Positions 17,897 through 27,322 of a stretch of DNA of 64,000 nt are shown piece after piece. The position numbers were made by a program, and so were the translations under genes. The notes beneath the pieces were generated by a model. That model was given only the letters and a program-made list of their open reading frames with translations. It did no database searches and was not told where the DNA came from. The stretch is from Arthrobacter gallicola (GTDB taxonomy: Bacteria > Actinomycetota > Actinomycetes > Actinomycetales > Micrococcaceae), in contig NZ_JACSQD010000008.1 of assembly GCF_014836775.1 (NCBI RefSeq), forward strand, positions 124,001 to 188,000. Direction: 5' to 3'. The first letter of the stretch is position 1; every line of letters starts with the position of its first letter.

Positions 17897-19270
17897 ATGA
17901 GCACCGCTACCGAATCGGCTGTTACGGAAGACGAACTGGCCGCCGGGCGCCGGGCCTACGACCTGGACCGCAGGCACGTTTTCCACTCCTGGTCAGCACA
18001 GAAGCAGATCAAACCCATGACGGTCACCAAGGCCGAGGGATCCTACGTCTGGGACGGAGACGGCAACCGGCTGCTGGACTTCTCCTCCCAGCTGGTCAAC
18101 ACGAACATCGGCCACCAGCATCCCAAGGTGGTTGCGGCGATCCAGGAGCAGGCCGGAAAGCTGTGCACCATTGCTCCGCAGTATGTGAATGACGCCCGTT
18201 CGGAGGCGGCCCGGCTGGTCTCCGAGCTGACGCCTGGGAACCTGGACACCGTCTTCTTCACCAACGGCGGCGCCGACGCAATTGAGCACGCCATCCGGAT
18301 GGCACGCCTGCACACCGGACGGTACAAGGTCCTCTCGGCCTACCGTTCCTACCACGGCGGCACTGCCCTGGCCATTAACGTCACCGGGGATCCCCGCCGC
18401 CTGGCCAATGATTACGGCAACGCCGGCACCGTGCACTTCCACGCGCCGTTCCTGTACCGCACCCAGTTCCACTCCACCACGGAGGACGAGGAGTGCCAGC
18501 GGGCGCTGGAGCACCTCGAGCAGCTGATCCTGCTTGACGGCCCCGCCGCGTTTGCCGCCGTCGTGCTGGAATCCATTCCCGGTACCGCCGGGATCATGGT
18601 TCCGCCTCCCGGCTACCTGGCCGGCGTCCGGGAGCTGACCCGTAAATACGGCATCATGTTCATCGCCGACGAGGTCATGGCCGGTTTCGGGCGGTCCGGC
18701 AAGTGGTTCGCGATCGAGCACGCCGAGGGGGTTGAACCCGATCTGATCACCTTCGCCAAGGGCGTCAACTCGGGCTATGTGCCGCTGGGCGGAGTCGCGA
18801 TCTCGGACGAGATCGCTGCAACCTTTGCCGACACCGCCTACCCCGGCGGCCTGACCTACTCCGGGCATCCGCTGGCCTGCGCCGCTGCGGTGGCAACCAT
18901 CGGCGCCATGCGTGATGAGGGCATGGTGGAAAACGCTGCCCGTCTGGGGTCAGACGTTTTTGGCCCGGGACTTGCCGAACTGGCGGAGCGGCACCCGAGC
19001 GTCGGCGAGATCCGCGGGACCGGTGCGTTCTGGGCCATCGAGCTGGTAAAGAACCGGGACACACGGGAACCGCTGGCACCCTACGGCGGTTCCAGCCCGG
19101 CCATGAATGAGCTGATTGCGGCCTGCAAGGAACGCGGCCTGCTGCCGTTCGCGAATTTCAACCGCATCCACGTCGTCCCGCCGCTGAACGTCAGCGAAGA
19201 GGAAGCGCGGACCGGGCTTGGCATCCTGGACGAGGTCCTGGACATCGCCGACAGCCACACCGCGGAGTAG
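17897..19270 (+). CDS. Class III aminotransferase (beta-alanine/GABA-pyruvate type)
   Basis: A 457-residue PLP aminotransferase with Schiff-base lysine K288 in ITFAKGVNSGYVPLGG, the phosphate loop FFTNGGADAIEHAIRMAR, and IADEVMAGFGRSGKW. It begins 21 bp after mmsA with GAAGGAG upstream. Together with the malonate-semialdehyde dehydrogenase it would turn beta-alanine into malonate semialdehyde and then acetyl-CoA, a pairing known from bau-type clusters. Substrate preference is inferred from context. Confidence 0.9.
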   Translation: MSTATESAVTEDELAAGRRAYDLDRRHVFHSWSAQKQIKPMTVTKAEGSYVWDGDGNRLLDFSSQLVNTNIGHQHPKVVAAIQEQAGKLCTIAPQYVNDARSEAARLVSELTPGNLDTVFFTNGGADAIEHAIRMARLHTGRYKVLSAYRSYHGGTALAINVTGDPRRLANDYGNAGTVHFHAPFLYRTQFHSTTEDEECQRALEHLEQLILLDGPAAFAAVVLESIPGTAGIMVPPPGYLAGVRELTRKYGIMFIADEVMAGFGRSGKWFAIEHAEGVEPDLITFAKGVNSGYVPLGGVAISDEIAATFADTAYPGGLTYSGHPLACAAAVATIGAMRDEGMVENAARLGSDVFGPGLAELAERHPSVGEIRGTGAFWAIELVKNRDTREPLAPYGGSSPAMNELIAACKERGLLPFANFNRIHVVPPLNVSEEEARTGLGILDEVLDIADSHTAE

Positions 19271-19365
19271 CCCAAGGGCCGGACGAAGCCTTGAATGCAG
19301 CCGCCGTGTCCCGGGAACCACCCCGGGACACGGCTCAACCGGTACAAACCAGAGGAAAGGTGCCC

Positions 19366-21102
19366 ATGCCACACGCCGAATGGGTCTTCCACTCCGGGGC
19401 CGTCTTCGACGGCCGTCGGCTGGTCCGCGGGGCCAGCGCCGTGGCGGTCTCTGACGGGCGGGTCTTGGCGGTCGGGAGCGATGCCGACCTCAGGGCCCTT
19501 GCCGGTCCCTCCACCCAGACCTTCGACCTGGCCGGCCGGCTCATCTCCCCCGGCTTTACCGATGCCCACGTCCACGCGGCCTACGCCGGTGTGGAGCGCC
19601 TGGGCTGCGACTTGGCGGAAGTCAGCGGGGCCCAGGCCTGCCTGGACCGGATTGCCGAATACGCGGCACTCCCGGCGCCTGCACACGACGACGCCGGGTG
19701 GCTCACCGGAGGCGGCTGGTACAAAGGCGACTTCCCCGGCGGTTACCCCAGCCGCGCCGTCCTGGACGCCGTCGTCCCGCACCGCCCCGCCTACCTGCTC
19801 AACCGCGACCATCACAGCGCCTGGGTCAACTCGCGTGCCCTCGAACTGGCCGGAATCAACGCCTCCACACCTGATCCGGCAGACGGCCGCATTGAACGTG
19901 ATGCCGACTGCCAACCCAGCGGGATCCTGCACGAAGGGGCCATGGACCTCATTGCCCGTCTGCTGCCCCCGGTCACGGACGGGCTGCTTGAAACCGGCAT
20001 CCTGCTGGCCCAGGAACACCTGTTTTCCGTCGGGGTCATCGGCTGGCAGGAGGCCATCCTCGGCAGCTACGGTGGTTACCCGGACGTTTCCGCCGCCTAC
20101 CGTTCCCTGAGCAGCTCCGGAAAACTGAAGGCCCGGGCAACCGGAGCGCTGTGGGTTCCCCGGGATACCACGGTTGACTCGGTTCCGGCCCTGGTCGAAT
20201 CCTTCCGGACCCGCCGGGCGGAGAACGCTGCCGCCGGCTTCAGTACGCGCAGCGCCAAAATCATGGTCGACGGCGTGCCGGAGAACCTGACCGCAGCCAT
20301 GCTGGATCCCTACCTGAAACCATGTGCCTGCGCCGGGCCCGATTCTGCCGGCGGACGCGGGCTGCTCTACCTCTCCCCCGAGGTGCTGCACACCGCTGCA
20401 ACGGCACTGGACGCCGCCGGATTCGACCTGCATCTGCATGTGATCGGCGACCGGGCTGTCCGCACCGGCCTCGACGCCATCGCCGCGGCACGGGCAGCCA
20501 ACCGGGGATCCACCGGCGGGCATCCTGCGGATCCACGCCACCATATGGCGCACCTGCAGATCATCCATCCCGCCGACGTCGGCCGCTTCGCAGCCCTGAA
20601 CGTCACCGTGAACGCGCAGGCGCTCTGGGCCTGCAATGATGACCAGATGCGGGACCTGACCGTGCCGCTGCTCGGTGCCGAACGGGCGGCCTGGCAGTAC
20701 CCGTTCGCTGATCTGGAAGCGTCCGGGGCAACCCTGGCCATGGGTTCGGACTGGCCGGTATCCAGCCCCGATCCCTGGCAGGCCATCCATGTGGCGGTCA
20801 ACCGGACTCATCCGGACCATCCCGGTGCGGCGGCGCTGCAGCCGGAACAGGCGCTGACCCTGCAAAGTGCCCTGGCCGCCTACACCGGCGGCTCGGCCTG
20901 GCTGAACCGCGCACCAGGGGGCACCTTGGTCTCCGGCGCGCCGGCGGATCTGGCCGTGCATTCGGCCAACCCGTTCGAAGTTCCCCCTCCGGAGTTGTCC
21001 GCTGTCGGCGTGGACCTGGCCATGGTGGCCGGGGAACCCGTTTATGTCCGGGACGCCGCTGCCGGCGGGACTGCCTCCCGGCGGCAAAGGACCAGTGCAT
21101 GA
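19366..21102 (+). CDS. Amidohydrolase (YtcJ/Amidohydro_3 type)
   Basis: A 578-residue metal-dependent amidohydrolase. Metal-site motifs are GFTDAHVHAAYAGVERLGC near residue 65, the carboxylate region LLNRDHHSAWVNSRALELAG, LHLHVIGDRAVRTGLDAI near 365, MAHLQIIHPADV, and MGSDWPVSSPDPWQAIHVAV. The last is the hallmark of the YtcJ group, whose natural substrates are mostly unknown. Start ATG 19366 follows GAGGAAAGG. Its stop overlaps the cupin gene start, so the two are coupled. Its place in an amine-degradation operon suggests hydrolysis of an amide or formyl derivative, which is inference. Confidence 0.88.
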   Translation: MPHAEWVFHSGAVFDGRRLVRGASAVAVSDGRVLAVGSDADLRALAGPSTQTFDLAGRLISPGFTDAHVHAAYAGVERLGCDLAEVSGAQACLDRIAEYAALPAPAHDDAGWLTGGGWYKGDFPGGYPSRAVLDAVVPHRPAYLLNRDHHSAWVNSRALELAGINASTPDPADGRIERDADCQPSGILHEGAMDLIARLLPPVTDGLLETGILLAQEHLFSVGVIGWQEAILGSYGGYPDVSAAYRSLSSSGKLKARATGALWVPRDTTVDSVPALVESFRTRRAENAAAGFSTRSAKIMVDGVPENLTAAMLDPYLKPCACAGPDSAGGRGLLYLSPEVLHTAATALDAAGFDLHLHVIGDRAVRTGLDAIAAARAANRGSTGGHPADPRHHMAHLQIIHPADVGRFAALNVTVNAQALWACNDDQMRDLTVPLLGAERAAWQYPFADLEASGATLAMGSDWPVSSPDPWQAIHVAVNRTHPDHPGAAALQPEQALTLQSALAAYTGGSAWLNRAPGGTLVSGAPADLAVHSANPFEVPPPELSAVGVDLAMVAGEPVYVRDAAAGGTASRRQRTSA

Positions 21103-21590
21103 TGCCGGTGTTGGTGCCGGTGCCGCGCCAAACCCCGCCCGACCCTCAACCCGAACGGATCCAGTTTCACATGGTTAACGCCGTCCCTGCCCCCACACCT
21201 TCTGCTCCACCGCTGATGCCCGCGGGCGCCGGGCTGCCCGCCGGAGTCCCGCTCCAGCCGGACGGCCTCGTGCTGGAGCACGAGCCGGTGACCGGCTCCG
21301 CCGTCGCTTCGGGGACACCGGCCACCGGGCTCTGTGAACTCGGCCGATTCGGCGGTCTGGAACTCGGCGTATGGGAGATGACCGAGGGCGGGATGTATGA
21401 CACCGAAGCCGAAGAGGTCTTCCTGGTGCTCTCCGGCTCCGCCACCGTGGAGTTCCTCGACGAAGACGGGACCGTTACCTCCGTCCATGACCTCGTTCCG
21501 CACACCCTGATGCGGTTCGCCGCCGGAACCCCAACCCGCTGGACAGTAACCAGCCCTCTGCGGAAGGTCTATCTGGCCCTGCCGGCCTAG
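21099..21590 (+). CDS. Cupin-domain protein
   Basis: A 163-residue protein. Residues about 60-163 form a small cupin barrel (LGVWEMTEGGMYDTEAEEVF, LVLSGSATVEFLDEDG) of the DUF861/ethanolamine-utilisation-like kind, with a reduced metal set (no clear His-x-His). The start at 21099 overlaps the amidohydrolase stop (ATGA). A second in-frame ATG at 21171 (MVNAVPAPTP) would shorten a proline-rich leader and is also possible. Such proteins often accompany aminotransferase / DAO genes without a known reaction. Confidence 0.8.
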   Translation: MMPVLVPVPRQTPPDPQPERIQFHMVNAVPAPTPSAPPLMPAGAGLPAGVPLQPDGLVLEHEPVTGSAVASGTPATGLCELGRFGGLELGVWEMTEGGMYDTEAEEVFLVLSGSATVEFLDEDGTVTSVHDLVPHTLMRFAAGTPTRWTVTSPLRKVYLALPA

Positions 21591-21640
21591 GACCGTTTCC
21601 GCCCGCCCGCCAAACCCAACAATCCACGGAGCAGCACATC

Positions 21641-23134
21641 ATGCAGCAGTTCACCGAAGGCCATCAGTTCATCAACGGCCGCTACCGGCAAGGCCGCGGC
21701 GAAGAGGCTCAACGCGTCAACCCGGCCACCGGCTCGGCCGCGGAGACCCTGCGGTACGCAGACGGCTCGGACGTCAACGACGCCGTTGACGCCGCCAAAC
21801 GCGCGTACGCCGGCTGGTCCAAGCGCACTCCGGGCGAACGTGCCGAGGCGCTGCTGGCCCTCGCCGCTGAACTTGATGCCCGGGCCGGCCTGCTGGCTGA
21901 CCTGGAAACCGCCCAGACCGGCAAGTCCATCCGGATGTCCACGGAATTCGACGTGCCCGGAACCGTGGACAACGTCTCCTTCTTCGCCGGAGCCGCCCGC
22001 CAGCTGCACGGCCTGGCTGCCGGTGAATACGGGGCGGGCGGAACCTCCATGGTCCGGCGGGAACCGATCGGCGTCATCGGCTCGATTTCCCCGTGGAACT
22101 ATCCGCTGCAGATGGCGGGCTGGAAGATCCTCCCCGCCATTGCCGCCGGCAACACGATTGTGCTCAAACCCAGCGAACTCACCCCCGGGACCTCCCTGAT
22201 CTTCGCCGAAGCCGCCGCCGCGGCCGGCATTCCTGACGGCGTGATCAACATTGTCACCGGTTCCGGCCCCGTGGCCGGTGAGGCCCTGGTGACCCACCGG
22301 GATGTGGCCATGACCTCCTTCACCGGTTCCACCGCCGTCGGCCGCCACATTATGGCCATGGCAGCCCGCACGGCGAAGCGGGTGCATCTGGAACTGGGCG
22401 GCAAAGCCCCGTTTGTGGTTTTCGACGACGCCGACCTTGAGGCCGCCGCGCACGGCGCCGTCGCCGGGTCCATCATTAACGGCGGGCAGGACTGCACCGC
22501 TGCGACCCGGGCGTACATCCAGGCACCGCTGTTCGAGCAGTTCACTGCGCGCGTCGCGGAACTGATGGACGCCGTCGTCGTCGGTGACCCAACCGATCCG
22601 GACACTGATCTTGGCTCCCTGATCAGCCATGGGCACCGGGACAAAGTTGCCGGCTTCGTGGACCGGGCCCGGGACGCCGGTGCGAAGGTCCTGGCCGGCG
22701 GCGCGGCACCCGGCGGTGCGCTGGCAGCCGGTGCGTTCTACCGGCCCACACTGGTGACGGGCGCCGCCCAGGACTCCGAAATTGTGCAGGACGAGATCTT
22801 CGGTCCGGTACTCACCGCGCTGCCCTTCGACTCGGACGGCGAAGGCATCGCCCTGGCCAATGACACCCCCTACGGACTGGCTGCCTCCGCCTGGACCCGG
22901 GATCTCTCCCGTTCCCTGCGCGCCAGCGAGGAAATTGCCGCCGGCTGCGTCTGGGTGAACGATCACATTCCGATCGTGTCCGAAATGCCTCACGGCGGGT
23001 ACAAGGCCTCCGGCTTCGGCAAGGACATGTCCATGTACTCGTTCGAGGAGTACACCAATGTCAAGCACGTCATGATGAGCCGCGACCCCGCCGTCCATAA
23101 GGAATGGCAGGACACCGTGTTCCGGGCCCGCTAA
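21641..23134 (+). CDS. Aminoaldehyde/betaine-aldehyde-type dehydrogenase (gamma-aminobutyraldehyde dehydrogenase-like)
   Basis: A 497-residue NAD aldehyde dehydrogenase. The catalytic Cys285 is in NGGQDCTAATRAY, the general-base glutamate is in LELGGKAPFVVFDDADL, and ISPWNYPLQMAGWKI is typical of the PatD/BetB group. It would oxidise 4-aminobutanal or 3-aminopropanal made by the aminotransferase or oxidase into GABA or beta-alanine. Last gene of the amine operon, 50 bp after the cupin gene, with the ldh gene convergent behind it. Confidence 0.88.
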   Translation: MQQFTEGHQFINGRYRQGRGEEAQRVNPATGSAAETLRYADGSDVNDAVDAAKRAYAGWSKRTPGERAEALLALAAELDARAGLLADLETAQTGKSIRMSTEFDVPGTVDNVSFFAGAARQLHGLAAGEYGAGGTSMVRREPIGVIGSISPWNYPLQMAGWKILPAIAAGNTIVLKPSELTPGTSLIFAEAAAAAGIPDGVINIVTGSGPVAGEALVTHRDVAMTSFTGSTAVGRHIMAMAARTAKRVHLELGGKAPFVVFDDADLEAAAHGAVAGSIINGGQDCTAATRAYIQAPLFEQFTARVAELMDAVVVGDPTDPDTDLGSLISHGHRDKVAGFVDRARDAGAKVLAGGAAPGGALAAGAFYRPTLVTGAAQDSEIVQDEIFGPVLTALPFDSDGEGIALANDTPYGLAASAWTRDLSRSLRASEEIAAGCVWVNDHIPIVSEMPHGGYKASGFGKDMSMYSFEEYTNVKHVMMSRDPAVHKEWQDTVFRAR

Positions 23135-23174
23135 GCCGGTTCAGCACCGGGGGCAGCCGGACCCCGGAAACCGA

Positions 23175-24140
23175 TCAGCCGATACCGAGGTTCTGCATGG
23201 TGTTGCGCAGCGTTTCGGCGGAGTTCTGCAGAGCCTGCTGCTCGCCGTCGTCGAGCGGCATTTCCAGCATCTTGTAGACGCCGCCGGAGCCAACGATGCT
23301 GGGCAGTGAGAGCGCCACCCCGGAGATGCCGTGCTCGCCCCGCAGAAGCGCTGACACGGGAAGGACAGCGTTCTGGGCTTGGAACACGGCCTCCACAATG
23401 CGTACTCCGGCGAGCCCGATTGCATAGTTCGTGGCACCCTTGCCTGCGATCACCTTGTAAGCCGCGTTGACGACGTCGTCGGTGATCGCGGCCAGCAATT
23501 CATCGGTGAAGACCTGCCGCCCGCTGATCTGCCACTCGCGGATGGGTACCGGTCCGATGGTTGCACTGGACCAGACCGGAAATTCGCTGTCCCCGTGTTC
23601 ACCGATGATTGTTGCGTGCACGCTGGACATCAGGACGTGTGCGGATTGGGCCACCAGCAGCCTCAGGCGGGAGGTGTCCAGTACGGTTCCGGAGGAGAAG
23701 ATCCGGTTTGAGGGTAATCCGGTGATTTTCTGGGCGGCCACTGTCAGAACATCGCAGGGGTTTGTTACCAGGATGTAGACAGCTTCGGGCGCCTGTTCCA
23801 TGAGGGCAGGCATCAGCGATTCCAGGATCCGGACGTTGGCCGCTGCCAGGTCCAGCCGCGTTTGGCCGGGTTTCTGGCGTGCTCCGGCAGTGATGACGAT
23901 GACGTCCGCCCCGGCCAGCGCGTCGATGTTGCCGCCGCCGGTGACGGTATTGGCGCCCGTGAACTGGGTGCCGTGTGAAAGGTCCAGCACTTCGGCTTCC
24001 GCCCGGGCGCTGTCGATGTCGTAAATGGCAACTTGCCGTGCCGCATCCCGGATCAGAGCTGCGTATGCCAGGGCTGTTCCCACACTTCCGGCTCCGACGA
24101 TTCCGAGTTTGGTGACTGGTCTGGTGGTGATGTTGGCCAT
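23175..24140 (-). CDS. ldh: NAD-dependent L-lactate dehydrogenase
   Basis: A 321-residue L-lactate dehydrogenase: pyruvate + NADH to L-lactate + NAD+. The Rossmann motif is KLGIVGAGSVGTALAYAAL (from residue 13), NAD-specific Asp follows at YDID, the loop has ARQKPGQTRLDL with the substrate arginines, and the catalytic His is in IIGEHGDSEFPVWSS. The ATG at 24140 gives the normal N-terminus. A possible -10 TATAGT lies at 24188-24183 on the minus strand. It is convergent with the amine operon and is the first of several lactate genes in the window. Confidence 0.93.
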   Translation of the reverse strand: MANITTRPVTKLGIVGAGSVGTALAYAALIRDAARQVAIYDIDSARAEAEVLDLSHGTQFTGANTVTGGGNIDALAGADVIVITAGARQKPGQTRLDLAAANVRILESLMPALMEQAPEAVYILVTNPCDVLTVAAQKITGLPSNRIFSSGTVLDTSRLRLLVAQSAHVLMSSVHATIIGEHGDSEFPVWSSATIGPVPIREWQISGRQVFTDELLAAITDDVVNAAYKVIAGKGATNYAIGLAGVRIVEAVFQAQNAVLPVSALLRGEHGISGVALSLPSIVGSGGVYKMLEMPLDDGEQQALQNSAETLRNTMQNLGIG

Positions 24141-24333
24141 GACTTTGAGCCTCACTCATCTTTGGAGGGTTCCCCTAAAGGCACTATAGGGCGGGCCCGG
24201 CGGCGAGGGAACGGGTCAGGGGCGGCTGTCAGCTTCAGGGTGACCATCCCGCTGACCCCAAGCGCAGGTTCCCTCCCCACCGCCGGCGAGCCTCAGCTAC
24301 ATTGAGCCACCATGCCGACGGAGGGAAGCAACC

Positions 24334-25023
24334 ATGCGACGCCTCAATGCAGTGCCCACGGAGCGACTTCATCTTTGGCTGATGCTGGCGTCGACCTTCT
24401 CCACCGGGGTGATCGATGCCCTGGGATATCTGGGGCTCGATCAGGTGTTTACCGGAAACATGACCGGCAATGTGCTGCTCCTAGGGATGGCCTTTGCCGG
24501 CGGCGCAGACCTTCCGACCCTCCGGCCTGCCCTGGCCCTGGTGTGCTTTATGCTCGGCGCAGCGGTGGCCGGACGGGTGCTGCGGCGGGGGCCCGGTGGT
24601 TGGTCCCGGGAGGTTTCCGTCTGCCTGGCAGTGGTTGCAGGCTGGATTGCCCTGCTGGCCGTGTTTACGGCGGTGGTTGATGTGCAGGCTGACGAGGTTC
24701 TTGGCAGTGTCACGACGTCGTCCATGGCTGCCGCGATGGGGATCCAGGCCGCGGCGGCACGGCACCTCAAGGTCGCCGAGATTTCCACCGTGGTCGTAAC
24801 CTCCACGATCACCGGGCTGGCCTCAGACTCCCGTTTGGCCGGTGGAGACAGTCATTTTTGGGCCCGGCGGGTTTTGGCTGTCTCGCTCATTCTGGTTGGT
24901 GCCGTAGCCGGGGCTGCTCTTCTGAATGTGGGGTTGTGGCTGGGTTTTTCGGTTTCTGCGCTGATCTCCACGATGGTGGCAGTTGTGGGGTCGGTTCGGC
25001 ATCATCGGGAACGCCGTTCCTGA
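24334..25023 (+). CDS. DUF1275 (YoaK-like) membrane protein
   Basis: A 229-residue integral membrane protein with about six hydrophobic helices. Family hallmarks are STGVIDALGYLGLDQVFTGN, followed by MTGNVLLLGMAFAGGADL, and the later SSMAAAMGIQAAAARHL. No enzymatic motif is present, and the family has no established function. It is divergent from ldh across a 193-bp gap. The ATG at 24334 follows GGAGGGAAGC. Confidence 0.88.
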   Translation: MRRLNAVPTERLHLWLMLASTFSTGVIDALGYLGLDQVFTGNMTGNVLLLGMAFAGGADLPTLRPALALVCFMLGAAVAGRVLRRGPGGWSREVSVCLAVVAGWIALLAVFTAVVDVQADEVLGSVTTSSMAAAMGIQAAAARHLKVAEISTVVVTSTITGLASDSRLAGGDSHFWARRVLAVSLILVGAVAGAALLNVGLWLGFSVSALISTMVAVVGSVRHHRERRS

Positions 25024-25161
25024 TCAGTCACCGGTGCACTGCGGCCCCTGGCCCAGGCACCGAAAAGACGAGTATCGCTGGCTGAGAGACCAGTAATTGA
25101 ACGGGCCAAAAAGCGCCGTTTTGGGCCTTGGAATGTCGGTGGCAGCTGAAAGTGTTGGGGT

Positions 25162-27132
25162 ATGAACAGCTCGTCAAGCACACCGTTTTCCCAGCCTGCG
25201 GGGGCGGCAAACGATCGTGTCCCAGGGGCTCCGGACAGTTCCGGGGATGCCGCAGTCTTTTGTGCCGATCCGCAGGCAGCTTTCGCCGTGGCGGGGGTTC
25301 CGGAGGGGTTCGCCGGACGGCTGTCGCTGCGATCGGTGGAGCTGCTGGGGTTCACAGAAACAGTTGATGCCCTGGAGCGGTTCGGGGTGTTGATTTGTTG
25401 GGCACAGGCTCAGCAGGCCCGGGTGGCAGCCCGGTTGGAGGAACTCTTCGCCCGCGACATCGCCCGGGCTGCCGGCAGGGAAGATCCCTCTTTGGCACTC
25501 TCTCTCGCGGCGGCGGAGGCCGGCGCCGTGTTGAATCTTCCGCATATGACTGCAATGCGTCTGGTCAGCGAGTCGTCCCGGTTGAACCGGGAGCACCCCC
25601 AAACTTTGGCCCGCTTGGCTGAGGGCCGGATCGGGTACCAGCACGCGCGAATCATCCTGGACGAGACCCAGCATCTGCCCGACATCCCAGCTCAGGATCC
25701 TGGTTTGGAAACAGATCCGGGCCCGGGCCCGGGCCCGGGCACAGGCACCGACGCTGGCGGCGGCGCTGGCGCTGGTGGCGACCATGCTCCAAGCGATACC
25801 GGCTTTCCCACCGATACCGGCTCAGGTACCGAGGGGAATAATCAGGCCTCCTTGCTGGACCGCAACCTGCAGTGCCCGGACCCAGGAGAGTCCGGCGGGC
25901 GGACAGAGGCGAACCCAGTGGTCTCGGAACCTGAGCGGCTGGGTCTCCGGCAGCGTTTTGAGGCAGACCTGCTCAGCTCTGCGGAAGGCCGCACCGCGGC
26001 AGGTTTCGGGAAGAAAGCCCGCAGGTTGAGGGAGTCCCGGTTCCCTCAGACCATTCCGGCTAGGCACCGGGATGCAGTGGACAGGAGACGGGTCTGCTTC
26101 GAGGCTCTGCCGGACGGAATGTCCTGTTTGACCGCGTTCCTGGCCGCGGAGAAGGGCCAGGCCATTTATACAGCGCTGTCCGGGGCCGCCCGGGCCGGCA
26201 AATCTGCTGGGGATCCGCGGAGCGTTGACCAGTTGCGTGCCGACACTTTGGCCGCGGTATTGCTCGAGGGCGAGTCAAGAGCCGGTGCAGCGTCACCGCC
26301 CCACCGCAGTAAAACTGGTGCTCCGGCCACTGTTGTGCCCACCCCAGATACCCCGGCAGCAGAGGAGAATCCGGGTACCGAAAATCAACCGGATGACAGC
26401 GCACAACGGGGCGGGCGTTTAACTTCGCCCGGCAGCCTGGCGCCCGGGCAGCCGTTCCGAGCGGGACCGGGTGGCAAATCGGCTGATCGCCGACGGTCAC
26501 ATCCGCGGCCCCCATCCCGGACACGGGTAAGGACGGAGGTGATGGTGCTGATCAACGCTGACACTCTCGCCGGTCTGGACCAGACCCCGGCCGAGTTGAA
26601 CGGGTACGGTCCCATCAGCGCCGAAGCCGCCCGGACCATGATCCTTGCGGCACTGAACTGGACACCGCTTCTGCAGGATGCTGCCTCCGGGGAAATCCTG
26701 GCTGTCGGACGGCGGCGGCGAATCCCAGCCGGGCTCAAACGCTGGCTGCAAGCCCGGGACGGGACCTGCCGATTCCCTGGCTGCGCCGTAAACGTCACCC
26801 GTTCAGAGATCGACCACACCACTCCCTGGGCGCGCGGCGGTCCTACCGAACACTCGAACCTGGAACATCTCTGCCCTAAACATCACCGTTTCAAAACCCT
26901 GGGCTATTGGAAAGCCCGCCAGCCCGCACCCGGTGCCCTCGGCTGGACCTCACCGACCGGACGAACCTACACCACCCAACCCGCACTGGAGTTCGGTGGT
27001 GGTGCGGCCGGTCCCGGACTCCCACCGACGCCGGCCGGGCCCTTACCCGATCCCTCTCCGCAGCAGACCAACGCTCTCTGGGCCGATTGGCATTCCAGAA
27101 CAGAGACGTCCCCGGACCCTCCTCCCTTCTGA
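25162..27132 (+). CDS. DUF222 / HNH endonuclease-domain protein
   Basis: A 656-residue protein of the actinobacterial 13E12-type family. A long DUF222 region (about 50-480) contains LAEGRIGYQHARIILDET and RHRDAVDRRRVCFEALPDGM. The C-terminal HNH-type domain reads RDGTCRFPGCAVNVTRSEID, then HTTPWARGGPTEHSNLEHLC and PKHH, with paired cysteines and histidines for zinc. Two disordered inserts are rich in Gly/Pro/Thr/Asp, including (PG)n coded by repeated GGGCCC around 25722-25740. Multi-copy in Arthrobacter-type genomes; cellular role unknown. Confidence 0.88.
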   Translation: MNSSSSTPFSQPAGAANDRVPGAPDSSGDAAVFCADPQAAFAVAGVPEGFAGRLSLRSVELLGFTETVDALERFGVLICWAQAQQARVAARLEELFARDIARAAGREDPSLALSLAAAEAGAVLNLPHMTAMRLVSESSRLNREHPQTLARLAEGRIGYQHARIILDETQHLPDIPAQDPGLETDPGPGPGPGTGTDAGGGAGAGGDHAPSDTGFPTDTGSGTEGNNQASLLDRNLQCPDPGESGGRTEANPVVSEPERLGLRQRFEADLLSSAEGRTAAGFGKKARRLRESRFPQTIPARHRDAVDRRRVCFEALPDGMSCLTAFLAAEKGQAIYTALSGAARAGKSAGDPRSVDQLRADTLAAVLLEGESRAGAASPPHRSKTGAPATVVPTPDTPAAEENPGTENQPDDSAQRGGRLTSPGSLAPGQPFRAGPGGKSADRRRSHPRPPSRTRVRTEVMVLINADTLAGLDQTPAELNGYGPISAEAARTMILAALNWTPLLQDAASGEILAVGRRRRIPAGLKRWLQARDGTCRFPGCAVNVTRSEIDHTTPWARGGPTEHSNLEHLCPKHHRFKTLGYWKARQPAPGALGWTSPTGRTYTTQPALEFGGGAAGPGLPPTPAGPLPDPSPQQTNALWADWHSRTETSPDPPPF

Positions 27133-27322
27133 ACCCGTCCCCCGTTCTGAACTTGTGCCCGTCTGAGCTAGGGCCAGGTCTCGAAGAACAAACGAACGGA
27201 TCCATCGGCCGGCCCAAACTTCGTTCTCCGGCTAATCCCAAACACCGTTCTCCTAGTAATTAGGACCACCAAGGCGCTGATAATCAGGACACGGATAAAC
27301 AGGACATGGATAGAGTGGTCGC

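Noticed and set aside
19081-21087. 668-codon open frame on the minus strand
   Set aside because: It is antisense to the amidohydrolase and aminotransferase genes, which have clear motifs; long antisense frames are common at this GC content.
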